Source: JAPYWM01 sp964489015
GTDB taxonomy: Bacteria; Bacteroidota; Bacteroidia; SpSt-205
Reading direction: 5' to 3'
Assembly: GCA_964489015.1 (NCBI GenBank)
Contig: CAZAXD010000003.1
Coordinates: 62,001-126,000, forward strand
Length of the DNA stretch: 64,000 nucleotides
Shown here: positions 44,834-53,888 of the stretch, one piece after another
Layout: each line of letters starts with the position of its first letter
Numbering within the stretch: position 1 is the first letter of the stretch
Position numbers and translations under genes: made by a program
Notes under the pieces: generated by a model
Database searches by the model: none
The model's input: the letters and a program-made list of their open reading frames with translations, nothing else
Told to the model about the DNA's origin: nothing

Positions 44834-45459
44834 TGCGTTTAGGACTCCTACTGTTGGGTATTGGCCTTTGGGCCCAACAACCCCCCAAGGGCTTATCGTG
44901 GGATAAGATCCATCCCTTCTTTGGGGTGAGCTTAGATCTAATCGACATTCGGTTTCTGGGTCAGTCTCTTTTTACCTATCCGGCTAAATTTTGGGGCATC
45001 GGTGGTGGGGTGCACTACGTCTACTACCGTGATGAGAATGACTTTTTTTCGGTAGGTCCGGCCGTCCAAGCCTCGGGGGCTTTTCAATTCCTCGGAAGCT
45101 TTGGGTCCAATTGGATGTTGCAGGTTCCAGTGTATGGCTTTGCTCGGATCGGGGCAGCGGCTACATCGTACAATCAGCAGCGCTTAGGGGCTGGCATCGG
45201 GCTCGGCTTGCGTTTCACGACATTTCAGACCCTTTACACGACTGGCAGTTATGTGGGCAAGCTTCGCCAAACCTTTGTGAACCCCACGGCGATATTCGAC
45301 CTGACCTTCAATCTCCGTCGCACCAATCCCACCACCGTTCGATTTTACATGGATATTTTGCCCGTCCGGCGAAATACAGAGGTGTACGGCTCTTTTGATC
45401 CGGTGCCTCTTGACTATCGCACGATAGGTTTTGGCTTGTACTACTTTCTAAGTCAGTAG
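44833..45459 (+). CDS. Putative outer-membrane beta-barrel protein
   Basis: 208 residues. A signal peptide (MRLGLLLLGIGLWAQ) is followed by alternating glycine/aromatic amphipathic strands such as FWGIGGGVHYVYYRD, LGAGIGLGLRF and IGFGLYYFLSQ. The terminal strand ends in an aromatic pattern typical of Bacteroidota outer-membrane barrels. The specific role is unknown. It is coupled to the bacilliredoxin gene by a one-base overlap. Confidence 0.75.
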   Translation: MRLGLLLLGIGLWAQQPPKGLSWDKIHPFFGVSLDLIDIRFLGQSLFTYPAKFWGIGGGVHYVYYRDENDFFSVGPAVQASGAFQFLGSFGSNWMLQVPVYGFARIGAAATSYNQQRLGAGIGLGLRFTTFQTLYTTGSYVGKLRQTFVNPTAIFDLTFNLRRTNPTTVRFYMDILPVRRNTEVYGSFDPVPLDYRTIGFGLYYFLSQ

Positions 45460-45468
45460 GCGTTTCGG

Positions 45469-46524
45469 TCACCAATCGATGCCTGGGCGATAGGCTCTGG
45501 TGAGGGGTGACAACGTGAGGTCCGAGCTGAGCGGTGCAATGACAGCCCAATCGGAGGCTACTGGTAACCATCGTCTGGGGGTGTCTGCCGCAGCGAGAAG
45601 TACCTTCTCCCAAGGCCAGCCGCTCTGAACCAAGTGTCGTACCACAGGCCATAATGAAAGGGAAGCGCTATTAGCCAAGCTATCGGTTCCTAATAGGATT
45701 CGATCCGCGTGCTGCCTCAAAAATCGCAAAGGTGGCTGCCTACGGGTGATGTGGGCATTGGCCAGGGGGCATAGCACGAGATAGACGTTGGAGAAGCGGT
45801 TTAGAACTGCCTCTAGCAGAGTGGGCGGCGCCTCTGTAGCGTGAACGAGCCATAAAGCCGGTGCACGTCGGCTAAGGAGTCGTAAGCTGTGCCATAGCTT
45901 AGGTCTGTATGGCTTTCGGTGAAAGGCCATCAGGAAAGGCCGAAAGGCGCCGCGTCCTTCTAGGAGCCAGAGCCGCTCTTCCAGCGACTCTAGAAAGTGT
46001 AGACTTTTGGGAAAAGAGCTAGGGCGACGGGCTCTGCGCCACAGCAGACGAGATAACGCATAAAGGCTGTGGGGGGTGCGGGGGTAGCCAAAGGTACAAG
46101 CGCTCCGCCAATTAGAGCGGCTGGGTTTTAGACCAAAAAACTCGGCTAAGAGCCACACCTGTACACCAGGCGGGATAGCCTCCGGTGGAAGCCTTGTGTT
46201 TTGATGCGAGACGAAGCCGGTGGTGCCTTCGCTTAAGGCGGCGCTGAGGACCTGGGCGATCGTCTCTGGCGAAGCCTGGCCTCGCTTAGGGCTCATCGCT
46301 CGAATAAAAGCCCGCATACCCAGACCTGGTGCAGCCCGGTAATGACTGAGCTCCAAGTGGGTGTGGGCATTTATCCAGCTAGGCGTAAGTAGACCTGAGA
46401 TCGGCTGAGCATCTGGTGGGGCCCGTTCGGTCAGTTCTACGACCCGGCCTTGGTGCAAGCGCAGTGCTACTCCGGTCCGAATGCGGCCATCCCAATAGAG
46501 AGCCGTCGGTAACACCCAGGTCAT
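45469..46524 (-). CDS. Amidohydrolase-superfamily protein (deaminase-like)
   Basis: 351 residues. It has the metal-binding NAHTHLELSH, then LVHATEAPP, CPLANAHI and GTDSLANSASLS, arranged as in the S-adenosylhomocysteine/chlorohydrolase/aminofutalosine deaminase branch. It probably deaminates a purine-like or other heterocyclic substrate, which cannot be decided here. It is shorter than most family members (about 380-450). The ATG overlaps the HNH gene stop (ATGA). It is last of a four-gene minus-strand operon and convergent with the outer-membrane protein gene, 10 bp away. Confidence 0.85.
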   Translation of the reverse strand: MTWVLPTALYWDGRIRTGVALRLHQGRVVELTERAPPDAQPISGLLTPSWINAHTHLELSHYRAAPGLGMRAFIRAMSPKRGQASPETIAQVLSAALSEGTTGFVSHQNTRLPPEAIPPGVQVWLLAEFFGLKPSRSNWRSACTFGYPRTPHSLYALSRLLWRRARRPSSFPKSLHFLESLEERLWLLEGRGAFRPFLMAFHRKPYRPKLWHSLRLLSRRAPALWLVHATEAPPTLLEAVLNRFSNVYLVLCPLANAHITRRQPPLRFLRQHADRILLGTDSLANSASLSLWPVVRHLVQSGWPWEKVLLAAADTPRRWLPVASDWAVIAPLSSDLTLSPLTRAYRPGIDW

Positions 46525-47024
46525 GAAGGCATGGCCAGCATAAGGTAGGGCTTCCAGCTAGGGTCTACCTCACCAGCACCCCGCAGCCAAAAGAGCAAGT
46601 AATGCGGTCGACGGGGTGGCTGCAGAAACTGCATACCTGCTTGCTGGGGGGTACGGCTCCCCTTTCGACGATTGCAAGGTTCACAAGCGGTAACCAGATT
46701 TTCCCAGGTATCGCCGCCCCCCTGGCTGCGTGGAATGACGTGATCAATAGTAAGGTTACGGGAACTGCCGCAGTACATGCACCGATAGCCGTCCCGTCGG
46801 AAGATATTTTCTTTAGTTAGGGGAACATTGCGATAAGGCGCAGGCACATGCCGCAGCAGACGAATAATGCTAGGCCACGGATATTCAGAAGAAGGTGTGA
46901 CAAGCTTGCGGTCGGCTCGTGTCTCAACAAGTTCGGCCTTTTTGAGATAGACCAGGACAAAGGCCCGACGCCAGCTAGTAATATGGATAGGCTGGTAATC
47001 ATAGTTTAGCACGAGCACAGACAC
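46521..47024 (-). CDS. HNH endonuclease family protein
   Basis: 167 residues from GTG 47024. The two CxxC zinc knuckles (CMYCG and CEPCN) surround the HNH core (TIDHVIPRSQGGGDTWENL). This is the widespread small chromosomal HNH family with N-terminal VLVLNYDYQPIHITSWRRA. Its physiological DNA target is unknown. It sits in an operon with an NlpC/P60 hydrolase upstream (6-bp gap) and an amidohydrolase downstream (4-bp overlap), so it is not an intron or inteiin-type homing element. Confidence 0.92.
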   Translation of the reverse strand: MSVLVLNYDYQPIHITSWRRAFVLVYLKKAELVETRADRKLVTPSSEYPWPSIIRLLRHVPAPYRNVPLTKENIFRRDGYRCMYCGSSRNLTIDHVIPRSQGGGDTWENLVTACEPCNRRKGSRTPQQAGMQFLQPPRRPHYLLFWLRGAGEVDPSWKPYLMLAMPS

Positions 47025-47030
47025 CTTGAC

Positions 47031-47810
47031 CTAAGTAACGAAATCCAGGTAAAATAGAGTTCGATAGCTGTGGAAAACATGCGTAAATAATAGACTCTGG
47101 GGGTGAAAGCAGACGCCATTGGCAGGCGAGGCATGTAGAATAGCGCGAGAGGGATGATACAGCGCTACATGTGTGATAGAGTCTGCATGAGGTGCTCGAA
47201 AGAAGACAAGGTCTGCCGTTTGGGGATAGGTGGTGGGGCTAGCGAAGGTGGCCTGTTCGTGGGCATCTCGCGGCAAAAGCCAACCCGCCAGGCGATAAGC
47301 AATCTGAACGAGGCCCGAACAGTCGACACCTGCTGGACTTTTTCCGCCCCAGAGGTAGGGCACGCTGTCGAAGAGTGCTTTTGTGCGGCGCACACTCGGT
47401 CGTCGCGGCTGGTCAGGCCAGCGAATCAGGTGGCCGGACGCTGCCCGAAAGCGTCCACCCGCCGTGTGCCACACACCATCAGCAGGAAAGATGGCGCCGA
47501 CTGGCACCCTGTTGACGAGGCGCCTTTCCCTGTAGAGTGGGGCCCAGCGAACTCGAACTACCGCCCAGCCCCGTGCGACTTTAGCGGCCCAAAACAAGCT
47601 TCCCACGGGTACCCAGCCTATGTACCCATCCAAGAGTCCCCTCACTTGAAGCCACCCTCGGTGTGCCTGGATTAGCTCTTGTGGCTCACCCCATAGCAGC
47701 TGTGAAACCATCTCACTGCGGTGATCAGGCTCAGCTCGGAGAGGGAGCAAGGCAAAGCGGGGAATCCAGAAGTGCTCACCCTCGGGCATTTGATGGAGAA
47801 TCGCTTGCAT
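47031..47810 (-). CDS. SH3b-domain NlpC/P60 peptidase
   Basis: 259 residues. Two SH3b-like regions (about 25-125) precede an NlpC/P60 cysteine peptidase domain with the triad Cys in GVDCSGLVQ, His in ITHVALYH and a final polar residue (His) in ILHASP. It resembles the YkfC type gamma-D-glutamyl-L-diamino acid endopeptidase that trims cell-wall peptides. No signal peptide is apparent, so a cytoplasmic recycling role is possible. Next to a BadF-type sugar kinase, this suggests peptidoglycan recycling. Confidence 0.9.
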   Translation of the reverse strand: MQAILHQMPEGEHFWIPRFALLPLRAEPDHRSEMVSQLLWGEPQELIQAHRGWLQVRGLLDGYIGWVPVGSLFWAAKVARGWAVVRVRWAPLYRERRLVNRVPVGAIFPADGVWHTAGGRFRAASGHLIRWPDQPRRPSVRRTKALFDSVPYLWGGKSPAGVDCSGLVQIAYRLAGWLLPRDAHEQATFASPTTYPQTADLVFFRAPHADSITHVALYHPSRAILHASPANGVCFHPQSLLFTHVFHSYRTLFYLDFVT

Positions 47811-47826
47811 ACCAGGCCCGTCAAAG

Positions 47827-48663
47827 CTAACGCCTCTGATGGTATGCCAGCAAGGAAAGAGCTACCTGAGGTATGACACCGTCCCACTTACCCCCTAGCT
47901 CTTGTGTCGCTTGCTCTAAAAAGGGCGCAAAATACAGGGCTACGCTGCCCACGTACCGGATGGGCAGCTTATCTGGCCACCGCCCCCACGTGCGTCGGAT
48001 AAAGCTACGAAATCGGTCTAGCACCAGAGCTTTTACCCATGGGTGGCTCAGATGCGCGCTGAGGAATGGCGCAAAGCTCGCTAAGAGCGCTGAGGGGCGC
48101 ACCGCACGGTAAACCGCTTGGCGCAGCGCAAGCGGTGATGTGGGAAACTGCGCTGCAAAGGCCGTCGCCAAGTCTGACGGTAGCTCCCCGTGTAGAAGTG
48201 CGCTCAGGAGGTGCTTACCAAGATCAGCGCCGCTGCCCTCGTCACCGAGTAGATACCCATGCCCCCCCGCTTGCCGCTCAAAAGCATGCCCATTCCACCA
48301 GGCACAATTAGAGCCTGTGCCCAAAATCGCTACGATGCCCGGCTCGAAACCCCAACTGGCGCGGGCTGCTGCTAATAAATCATGTTCAACCTGAATCTCC
48401 CGCACTTCTGGAAAGGTCTGTGCTAGTAGGGCACGTAGCTTCTCCCGATTAAAAGCCGAATGCAGGGCTGGCCCATAGTAGTAAATCGTTTCAGGTAGGC
48501 CCCAGCCTGCCTCCAAAAGTTTCTGCCGGGTCACCTGAAAGTGCTCATAGGCGACGGCTTCGCCCTCTATTTCTATATTGAACCCTGGCTGCCGAATAAT
48601 CTCCCCCTGGGCATTGACCCAGTCCGTCTTGGTACTACCTGCTTCCCCGATCCAGCATGACAT
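47827..48663 (-). CDS. BadF/BadG-type N-acetylglucosamine kinase-like ATPase
   Basis: 278 residues of the ASKHA fold. The phosphate-1 loop is GEAGSTKTDW, phosphate-2 is ILGTGSNCAW, and GYLLGDEGSGADLGKHLL is the signature of eukaryote-like N-acetylglucosamine kinases in Bacteroidota. It probably phosphorylates an amino sugar released during wall turnover. It leads the operon with NlpC/P60, HNH and amidohydrolase. It is divergent from tetR with 40 bp between; no consensus box was found on its side. Confidence 0.87.
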   Translation of the reverse strand: MSCWIGEAGSTKTDWVNAQGEIIRQPGFNIEIEGEAVAYEHFQVTRQKLLEAGWGLPETIYYYGPALHSAFNREKLRALLAQTFPEVREIQVEHDLLAAARASWGFEPGIVAILGTGSNCAWWNGHAFERQAGGHGYLLGDEGSGADLGKHLLSALLHGELPSDLATAFAAQFPTSPLALRQAVYRAVRPSALLASFAPFLSAHLSHPWVKALVLDRFRSFIRRTWGRWPDKLPIRYVGSVALYFAPFLEQATQELGGKWDGVIPQVALSLLAYHQRR

Positions 48664-48688
48664 GCCAAAAGGTGCAAAATTTTTTTGC

Positions 48689-48696
48689 TACCTTTG
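48689..48696 (+). promoter_or_regulatory. -7 promoter box of tetR-like gene
   Basis: TACCTTTG, followed by seven bases and then ATG at 48704. Exact consensus but with longer spacing than the others, predicting a leader of about 3 nt. Confidence 0.6.
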
Positions 48697-48703
48697 CCTC
48701 GAT

Positions 48704-49363
48704 ATGGCTGCTAAAGCAAAAGAGTCTACCACCTCAGTAGAAACTCGCATCCTAGAGCTTTACAAACAGCTCACAGTGGAAGGTAAGATTCGTCAGCTAA
48801 GCGTCTATGGCTTTTGCAAGCTTTTGGACCTTTCAGAAGCTGACTTTTATCAGCACTTTGCCTCTTTGGATGCCGTAGGTCGCAAGATTTGGGCTTCCTA
48901 TGCCGAATCGGTCATCCAAACTCTTAAGGGTTCGGAAACCTATGCCTCTTATAGTGCCCGCGAAAAGATTTTAGCCTACTTTTTCACCTTTTTTGAGCAG
49001 GCCCTAAAAGATCGAAGCTTTATTGGGAAGACCTTTTTGAACTTCTCGCTGCTTCGGACTTATCAGCGTCAGTTTCGGGCGCACATGATGGAGATTATTC
49101 AGGAGGGCGTTATTTCCGATGAGATCAAGTCTCGGCACTTAGAGAGCTTGTATTTGGATGTGCTGTGGGGCGTGCACTGGGGGCTCATTCGCTACTGGCT
49201 CAGTGATGAGTCTCCGGGCTTTGAAAACACGGAAAAGGCAATCGAGACGTATCTGCGGGTTCCGCTTGAGCTCATGGGCGAGAACGTACTCGATAGCGCC
49301 TTTGAAGCGTTGCGGTTTACGCTTAGCCAGTTCAAGCTGCCGAAGCTAACGATTTTATCCTAA
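48704..49363 (+). CDS. TetR/AcrR-like transcriptional regulator
   Basis: 219 residues from ATG 48704. An N-terminal helix-turn-helix (LSVYGFCKLLDLSEADFYQHF, about 30-50) follows the TetR layout, with a helical C-terminal ligand domain. The regulated genes are unknown; the aminotransferase starts 3 bp later and the BadF operon diverges upstream, so both are candidates. The frame is open upstream to 48578 but the promoter box and length favour this start. Confidence 0.8.
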   Translation: MAAKAKESTTSVETRILELYKQLTVEGKIRQLSVYGFCKLLDLSEADFYQHFASLDAVGRKIWASYAESVIQTLKGSETYASYSAREKILAYFFTFFEQALKDRSFIGKTFLNFSLLRTYQRQFRAHMMEIIQEGVISDEIKSRHLESLYLDVLWGVHWGLIRYWLSDESPGFENTEKAIETYLRVPLELMGENVLDSAFEALRFTLSQFKLPKLTILS

Positions 49364-49366
49364 GGC

Positions 49367-50578
49367 GTGTCGTTGGCAGTTCGGCCGTTAGCTGGACGGA
49401 TAGCGGGTCTAGCCGAAGCGCAGACGCTAGGCATGGCCCAGCGTGTGCGTGAGCTCAAAGCGCGGGGGCGTGATGTTATCTCGCTTCTGTTAGGTGAGCC
49501 GGATTTTGCGGTGCCGACCCTTTTGCAAGAGGCAGCCACTAGCGCCATTACGATGGGGCATGCCCCTTATCCGCCGGTGGCCGGCCTTGCAGAGCTTCGG
49601 GCCGCGATTGCTGACTATTACGCCGCGCGGTTTGGGGTTTCTTACTCGCCTGATCAGGTCGTCGTCTCCAATGGCTCCAAGCAGGCCATTTACAATAGCT
49701 TACTAGCCCTACTCGATCCGGGTGATGAGGTCCTTATCCCAGTGCCGTATTGGGTATCCTACCCGCCGCTTGTGCATTTAGCAGAAGGGCGGGTCGTACT
49801 CCTCCCTACGTCAGCAAATACAGGCTATAAGCTGCTGCCGGACCAGCTAGAAGCCGCCATCACCCCTAAAACGCGTGTCATCATCCTAAACTCCCCTTCC
49901 AACCCCACCGGCCGGGTTTATACTCGGGCAGAGTTAGAAGCCCTCGTGGCGGTACTAGAGCGCCATCCCAACGTCTGGGTTATTTCCGATGAAATCTACG
50001 AGCTTTTGGTCTACGAAGGCCGGGCCGTCTCCCTGGCCGAGTTTGCGAGCATGCGGGAGCGGGTCATCATCTGTAATGGCTTTTCCAAGGCTTTTGCGAT
50101 GCCGGGCTGGCGCTTGGGTTATGCGATCGCGCCCTTAGCCGTAGCTCAAGCTCTCGTCAAGGTCCAGGGGCAAACCACCGCCGGGGCCAACGTCATTGCC
50201 CAAAAAGCGGCTATCGCTGGCCTGCGCGCCGATATTCCCGCTTTAGTTCAGCCCATGCTCCAAGCCTTCGCCCAACGGCGAGATGCGATTTACCATTATC
50301 TCTCTCAGCATCTGCCTGCCGTCCGACCTTACCTCCCTGAGGGGGCCTTTTACTACTTTCTAGATGTAAGCGCGTATGTCGGTTTTCGAACGTCGCAGGG
50401 GATCCTTCTCACAGAGGCCGATGCCCTTACGGAATACCTTTTAGATCAGGGGGTAGCCGTGGTTTCAGGGACAGGCTTCGGCTCGGCTAATCATATCCGT
50501 GTCAGTTATGCGGTGGCGGTGGAGGACATTCAAGAAGGCCTTCGACGTATCCAGCACGCCCTCGCTGCCCTTGCCTAA
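49367..50578 (+). CDS. Class I PLP-dependent aminotransferase (aspartate aminotransferase-like)
   Basis: 403 residues from GTG 49367. The pyridoxal lysine is in FSKAFAMPGWRLGY; substrate and cofactor contacts are in LNSPSNPTGRVY, ISDEIYELLVY and SGTGFGSANHIRVSY. The protein fits the AspB/AspC subgroup that converts aspartate and 2-oxoglutarate to oxaloacetate and glutamate. Aromatic or prephenate aminotransferase activity is possible. It sits between tetR and the PHP gene. Confidence 0.93.
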   Translation: MSLAVRPLAGRIAGLAEAQTLGMAQRVRELKARGRDVISLLLGEPDFAVPTLLQEAATSAITMGHAPYPPVAGLAELRAAIADYYAARFGVSYSPDQVVVSNGSKQAIYNSLLALLDPGDEVLIPVPYWVSYPPLVHLAEGRVVLLPTSANTGYKLLPDQLEAAITPKTRVIILNSPSNPTGRVYTRAELEALVAVLERHPNVWVISDEIYELLVYEGRAVSLAEFASMRERVIICNGFSKAFAMPGWRLGYAIAPLAVAQALVKVQGQTTAGANVIAQKAAIAGLRADIPALVQPMLQAFAQRRDAIYHYLSQHLPAVRPYLPEGAFYYFLDVSAYVGFRTSQGILLTEADALTEYLLDQGVAVVSGTGFGSANHIRVSYAVAVEDIQEGLRRIQHALAALA

Positions 50579-51689
50579 GCGCGCTTTTTTAGGCCTGCGT
50601 CTCTTTCTGACAACCCTCTGGGTTTTACTTGCTTTCCCGATCCGCTGCTACCACTTTGCCGAGCCCCAGCCTTTTGCTGGGCAGGATTGGTACAATCCCT
50701 TTTCAAGCGATTCCCTCACTTGGAGCCGGGCTAACTTCCACATTCACAGCCGCACCTGGGGTGGCCTTACCAATGGCCACAATGACCCACCGACCATCGA
50801 TAGTGCCTACCGCGTCCTAGGTTATGCCTACATCGGCATTGCAGATTATCAGCGGGTCAATCCTGCCTCAGTCATCCCTCTTTATGAGCATGGCTGGAAC
50901 GTCCGCAAAGTGCATCAGCTGGCTTTTGCCCCCCAATCAATCCTATGGTGGGATGTCCCCCTAGGCCAGTCGCTCTCGGTCAAGCAAACCGTCTTACAAA
51001 AGCTCTCGGAAGCTAGCGCCCTCGTAGCGGTGGCCCATCCTTTCTTTCATCCCCATCAGACTTACACCGGTGCTGACCTGCGCTACTTAAGTGGGTTTGA
51101 AGCCGTGGAGGTGCTAAACCGTTACGGCGACAGCGTGGCCGAATGGGATTCTATTTTATCCAGTGGTCATTACGCCGCTATCCTCGGCAGTGACAACGTG
51201 CATGACGTCCATAATAAGCACCAGATCGCCAGTCGGTGGACCGAGCTAGCGATACCAGCGGGTGCTTCTCTAACCGAGGTCTTGCGTGCCATCCGAGCCG
51301 GCCGGACAGTCGGTTATAAGAATCACACAGGCGAGCCGATCTGGCCTGGCAGCTATCCGAAACTGTGTACCGTGCAATTTACCGCAGGTCAACTGTATAT
51401 CCAGTTAGATCGCCCCGTCGATACGCTGCGCCTTGTGGGTCAGGGCGGCCAGCGGCGCTTGGAGGTTTACCACACTGCGGAGACGAGGTATACCCCACAG
51501 GCAGCCGATACCTACCTGCGGATCGAAGCGCATACCGCGGCGGTTAGCTTCTACAGCAGCCCCTTGGTGCGGGGAGAGCCCAAACGGCGACCCGTGCCGC
51601 CCATCGACTGGCTGGGTACCTGGCTCTGGCGAAGTGTAGTAGTAAGCCTTGCTATTAGTCTACTGCTTCTTCGGGTCAGACGCCGCTGA
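50571..51689 (+). CDS. Membrane-anchored PHP-domain phosphoesterase-like protein
   Basis: 372 residues if the TTG at 50571, overlapping the aminotransferase stop, is the start; no ATG is suitably placed. A signal or anchor helix (LFLTTLWVLLAFPI) is followed by a PHP domain with metal-ligand motifs NFHIHSRTWGG, VAHPFFHPH and LGSDNVHD. A C-terminal hydrophobic helix (SVVVSLAISLLLL) ends in RVRRR, typical of inner-membrane anchoring. The family includes phosphatases acting on nucleotides or sugar phosphates. An extracytoplasmic PHP protein is uncommon. Confidence 0.8.
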   Translation: MPKRAFLGLRLFLTTLWVLLAFPIRCYHFAEPQPFAGQDWYNPFSSDSLTWSRANFHIHSRTWGGLTNGHNDPPTIDSAYRVLGYAYIGIADYQRVNPASVIPLYEHGWNVRKVHQLAFAPQSILWWDVPLGQSLSVKQTVLQKLSEASALVAVAHPFFHPHQTYTGADLRYLSGFEAVEVLNRYGDSVAEWDSILSSGHYAAILGSDNVHDVHNKHQIASRWTELAIPAGASLTEVLRAIRAGRTVGYKNHTGEPIWPGSYPKLCTVQFTAGQLYIQLDRPVDTLRLVGQGGQRRLEVYHTAETRYTPQAADTYLRIEAHTAAVSFYSSPLVRGEPKRRPVPPIDWLGTWLWRSVVVSLAISLLLLRVRRR

Positions 51690-51763
51690 AGCTCACGCTT
51701 CGTCGAAAGTCTAACCCCTTTACTTCGGCTCATCTCTGTCGTCGGCCGAGGAGACTTGGGCCC

Positions 51764-53620
51764 CTATCGCAAAACCGTTATCGTTCCACTGCGCCTGAAG
51801 GTCTGCCCTGAAAAGAGCTGTCCTTCCCATACAAAGGTATAAACCCCTTCTGGCACGAGCTGGCCGCTGCTGGTAAGCCCGTCCCACTGCGGTGGCTGGC
51901 TCGTTACCTCCCGAATCAGCACGCCCCACCGGTCATAAATCCGCAGACGACTCGACGCTAGCGGCGGCGCTACGATGAGAAAAACCTCATTGAGCCCATC
52001 GCCATTCGGCGTAAAGGCCGTCGGTATGTAGATCCCCCCAAATGGCCGCACATATAGCACCCGCTCAAACGTGTCCCGACAGCCAAAGGCATTCTGCACA
52101 ATCAGCTGTACGACGTGAGGCCCCTCTTGACTAAAAGCATGGGAGAGGGTGGGGCCCCCCGGCAGAGCGGTACCCGCTATGACCCAGGCTACAGGGCTTC
52201 CTCCTTGGCTACTGTCAGTAAAAGTCACGGGCTGACCTAGCTCTACAGAGTCTGAGGGGATGTTGATGAAGTAAGCTATCGGCTCAGGATAATAGTTCAG
52301 CACGAAGGGCGAGCTTTCTGCTGAGCCGCAGACCTGGATGACCTGAACCCAGTACGTACCCGGCGCCCAAATGGTCAGCGTCTGCTGGATGGCTCCCACG
52401 ACAGGTAGGCTGTCATGAAACCACTGATAAGCCAGCGCCGGCGAGGCCTTCAGCACCAAGCTATCCCCAGGACAGAGGCTCTGTGGCGAGGCCGGCTGAA
52501 TCGCCACAAAAGGCGCCGGCAACGCGCTGATCGTCACCGTATCGCCGGCGGTGCAGCCGCTCGCCGCGACCACTGTCACTATCACGCTGCCCGGCCCGTA
52601 TACCCACGTACTAGGGCCGCTCGTGCCCGTGCTCCACGTATAAGCCCAGTTGGGATTAGGATTTGCAACAAAGAGGCGAAGTGAGTCCCCAGGACATAGC
52701 GCCAAAGCCGTATCCGGCAGAATCTGCACCTGCGGCTCCCGAATCGCCAGCGCAAAAGGCGTCGGGTTTAGACTGACGTCATCCTGGGTGAGGTAAGCGA
52801 GGGGAGTACCGCTCTGCAGCGTGCCACCTAAGCTATCCCATTGCGTGCCTCGCCAATGCGCAATCGCGTCATAGGGCGGGTCAACCCCCGGCTCGAAGCT
52901 GATAGCCACCCAGCCGCGCGCCGGCCCCGAGAGATGATGAAAGTAGTCAGGGTTTATGAGGCAAAAGCTGGGATGACGTTGGCTCCGGTCATAGCCTTCG
53001 CTGGTGGCGTCGAGGTTGGCCATCCGGCCATTGTAGTCACCAGCGGCGCGGGGTCTCAAGATCACTGGCCGGTACCGCAGCACGGGCAGCGAATCTCCCA
53101 GCGGAAAGACGTAATCGACCCCCGCCTGGCAGCGGCGCTGCAGCGCCCCGCCCAAGCTGCTCCGAATAAAGCCCGTCCCTCGTACAATCGAACCCGGATC
53201 CGGGTGGTGGTGGAAAAGCGTCTCGGCATGGGTATTGAGCATCCGATCTTCGAGGTCGAGCCAGTGCCGAACGTACGCATCCTGAGCCAGGTTTTTGCTG
53301 CTGGTGCCTCGAAGGAGAAGGGTGTCAAACTGAATCGGGTCGCTGCCCGTGATCCACTGATAACCGCCGCGCAGCTCGACTCTGCCCGGCGGGACCGGCG
53401 CCCCACTCGGAAACGTAGCCCGAAAGTGCTCATTCCCTGCGCGGTTGTCCATCGTATCAGTGACATACAGGGCGCCGGAATGATACCACAGCCCGCTGGC
53501 TCGATTGGTCGTCGAGCCTATCACGCTCACGATCGTGCCGGGCGTCGTGCGAATCACCTCGCCCCAGTTGCTAAGCGTCTGCGCCCAAAGCAAGCTCATC
53601 AAGGCTACTAATCCCTGCAC
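51764..53620 (-). CDS. Secreted protein with gliding-motility/T9SS type-B C-terminal domain
   Basis: 618 residues from GTG 53620. Signal peptide (GLVALMSLLWAQ), beta-rich N-terminal half, Ig/PKD-like repeats (about 310-510, including LCPGDSLRLFVANPNPNW and LCPGDSLVLKASPALAY), then the CHU_C domain (IPTAFTPNGDGLNEVF, DRWGVLIREV). The tail ends RRSGTITVLR, almost the same as the other type-B protein's QRSGTVTILR. It is probably exported by type IX secretion and attached to the cell surface. Confidence 0.9.
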   Translation of the reverse strand: MQGLVALMSLLWAQTLSNWGEVIRTTPGTIVSVIGSTTNRASGLWYHSGALYVTDTMDNRAGNEHFRATFPSGAPVPPGRVELRGGYQWITGSDPIQFDTLLLRGTSSKNLAQDAYVRHWLDLEDRMLNTHAETLFHHHPDPGSIVRGTGFIRSSLGGALQRRCQAGVDYVFPLGDSLPVLRYRPVILRPRAAGDYNGRMANLDATSEGYDRSQRHPSFCLINPDYFHHLSGPARGWVAISFEPGVDPPYDAIAHWRGTQWDSLGGTLQSGTPLAYLTQDDVSLNPTPFALAIREPQVQILPDTALALCPGDSLRLFVANPNPNWAYTWSTGTSGPSTWVYGPGSVIVTVVAASGCTAGDTVTISALPAPFVAIQPASPQSLCPGDSLVLKASPALAYQWFHDSLPVVGAIQQTLTIWAPGTYWVQVIQVCGSAESSPFVLNYYPEPIAYFINIPSDSVELGQPVTFTDSSQGGSPVAWVIAGTALPGGPTLSHAFSQEGPHVVQLIVQNAFGCRDTFERVLYVRPFGGIYIPTAFTPNGDGLNEVFLIVAPPLASSRLRIYDRWGVLIREVTSQPPQWDGLTSSGQLVPEGVYTFVWEGQLFSGQTFRRSGTITVLR

Positions 53621-53624
53621 TAGT

Positions 53625-53632
53625 CAAATATA
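53625..53632 (-). promoter_or_regulatory. -7 promoter box of second T9SS type-B gene
   Basis: TATATTTG, then ACTA, then GTG at 53620. Exact consensus and spacing. The rest of 53633-53888 holds only the thiE-side hairpin. Confidence 0.72.
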
Positions 53633-53854
53633 GCGCAATTTCCCAAAAGACCTTAGGGTGCGGTTGTCTGGGATTATTCCTCCTGGAGAATCAATCCTAA
53701 AATTCTCACGCTCTGCTGGCGAAGGCTCTATCGTTCTTGTAGAGTGCCATTCGACAACTCCCAAAGTCGAGTCTCGATAGCACATGGATACCCTTTTGCA
53801 GATAAAGCGCATTTTGGTTGCTAATGGTCTGGCAGAGCGCTTGCAGCGAAAGAT

Positions 53855-53872
53855 GCATGCCTAAAGGCATGC
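53855..53872 (-). terminator. Hairpin terminator of the thiE operon
   Basis: GCATGCC - 4-base loop - GGCATGC forms a perfect 7-bp stem 17 bp after the thiE stop, followed on the minus strand by a short T-rich stretch. Confidence 0.6.
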
Positions 53873-53888
53873 GATTTTGGGGGCTAGC

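Noticed and set aside
46521..47024. HNH protein as a homing endonuclease or phage insertion
   Set aside because: It is of the common small chromosomal HNH type, lies in a tight operon and interrupts no gene.
53620..53888. A riboswitch or small RNA before the second T9SS gene, near thiE
   Set aside because: thiE reads away from this region, so it is downstream of thiE; only a short terminator hairpin was seen.
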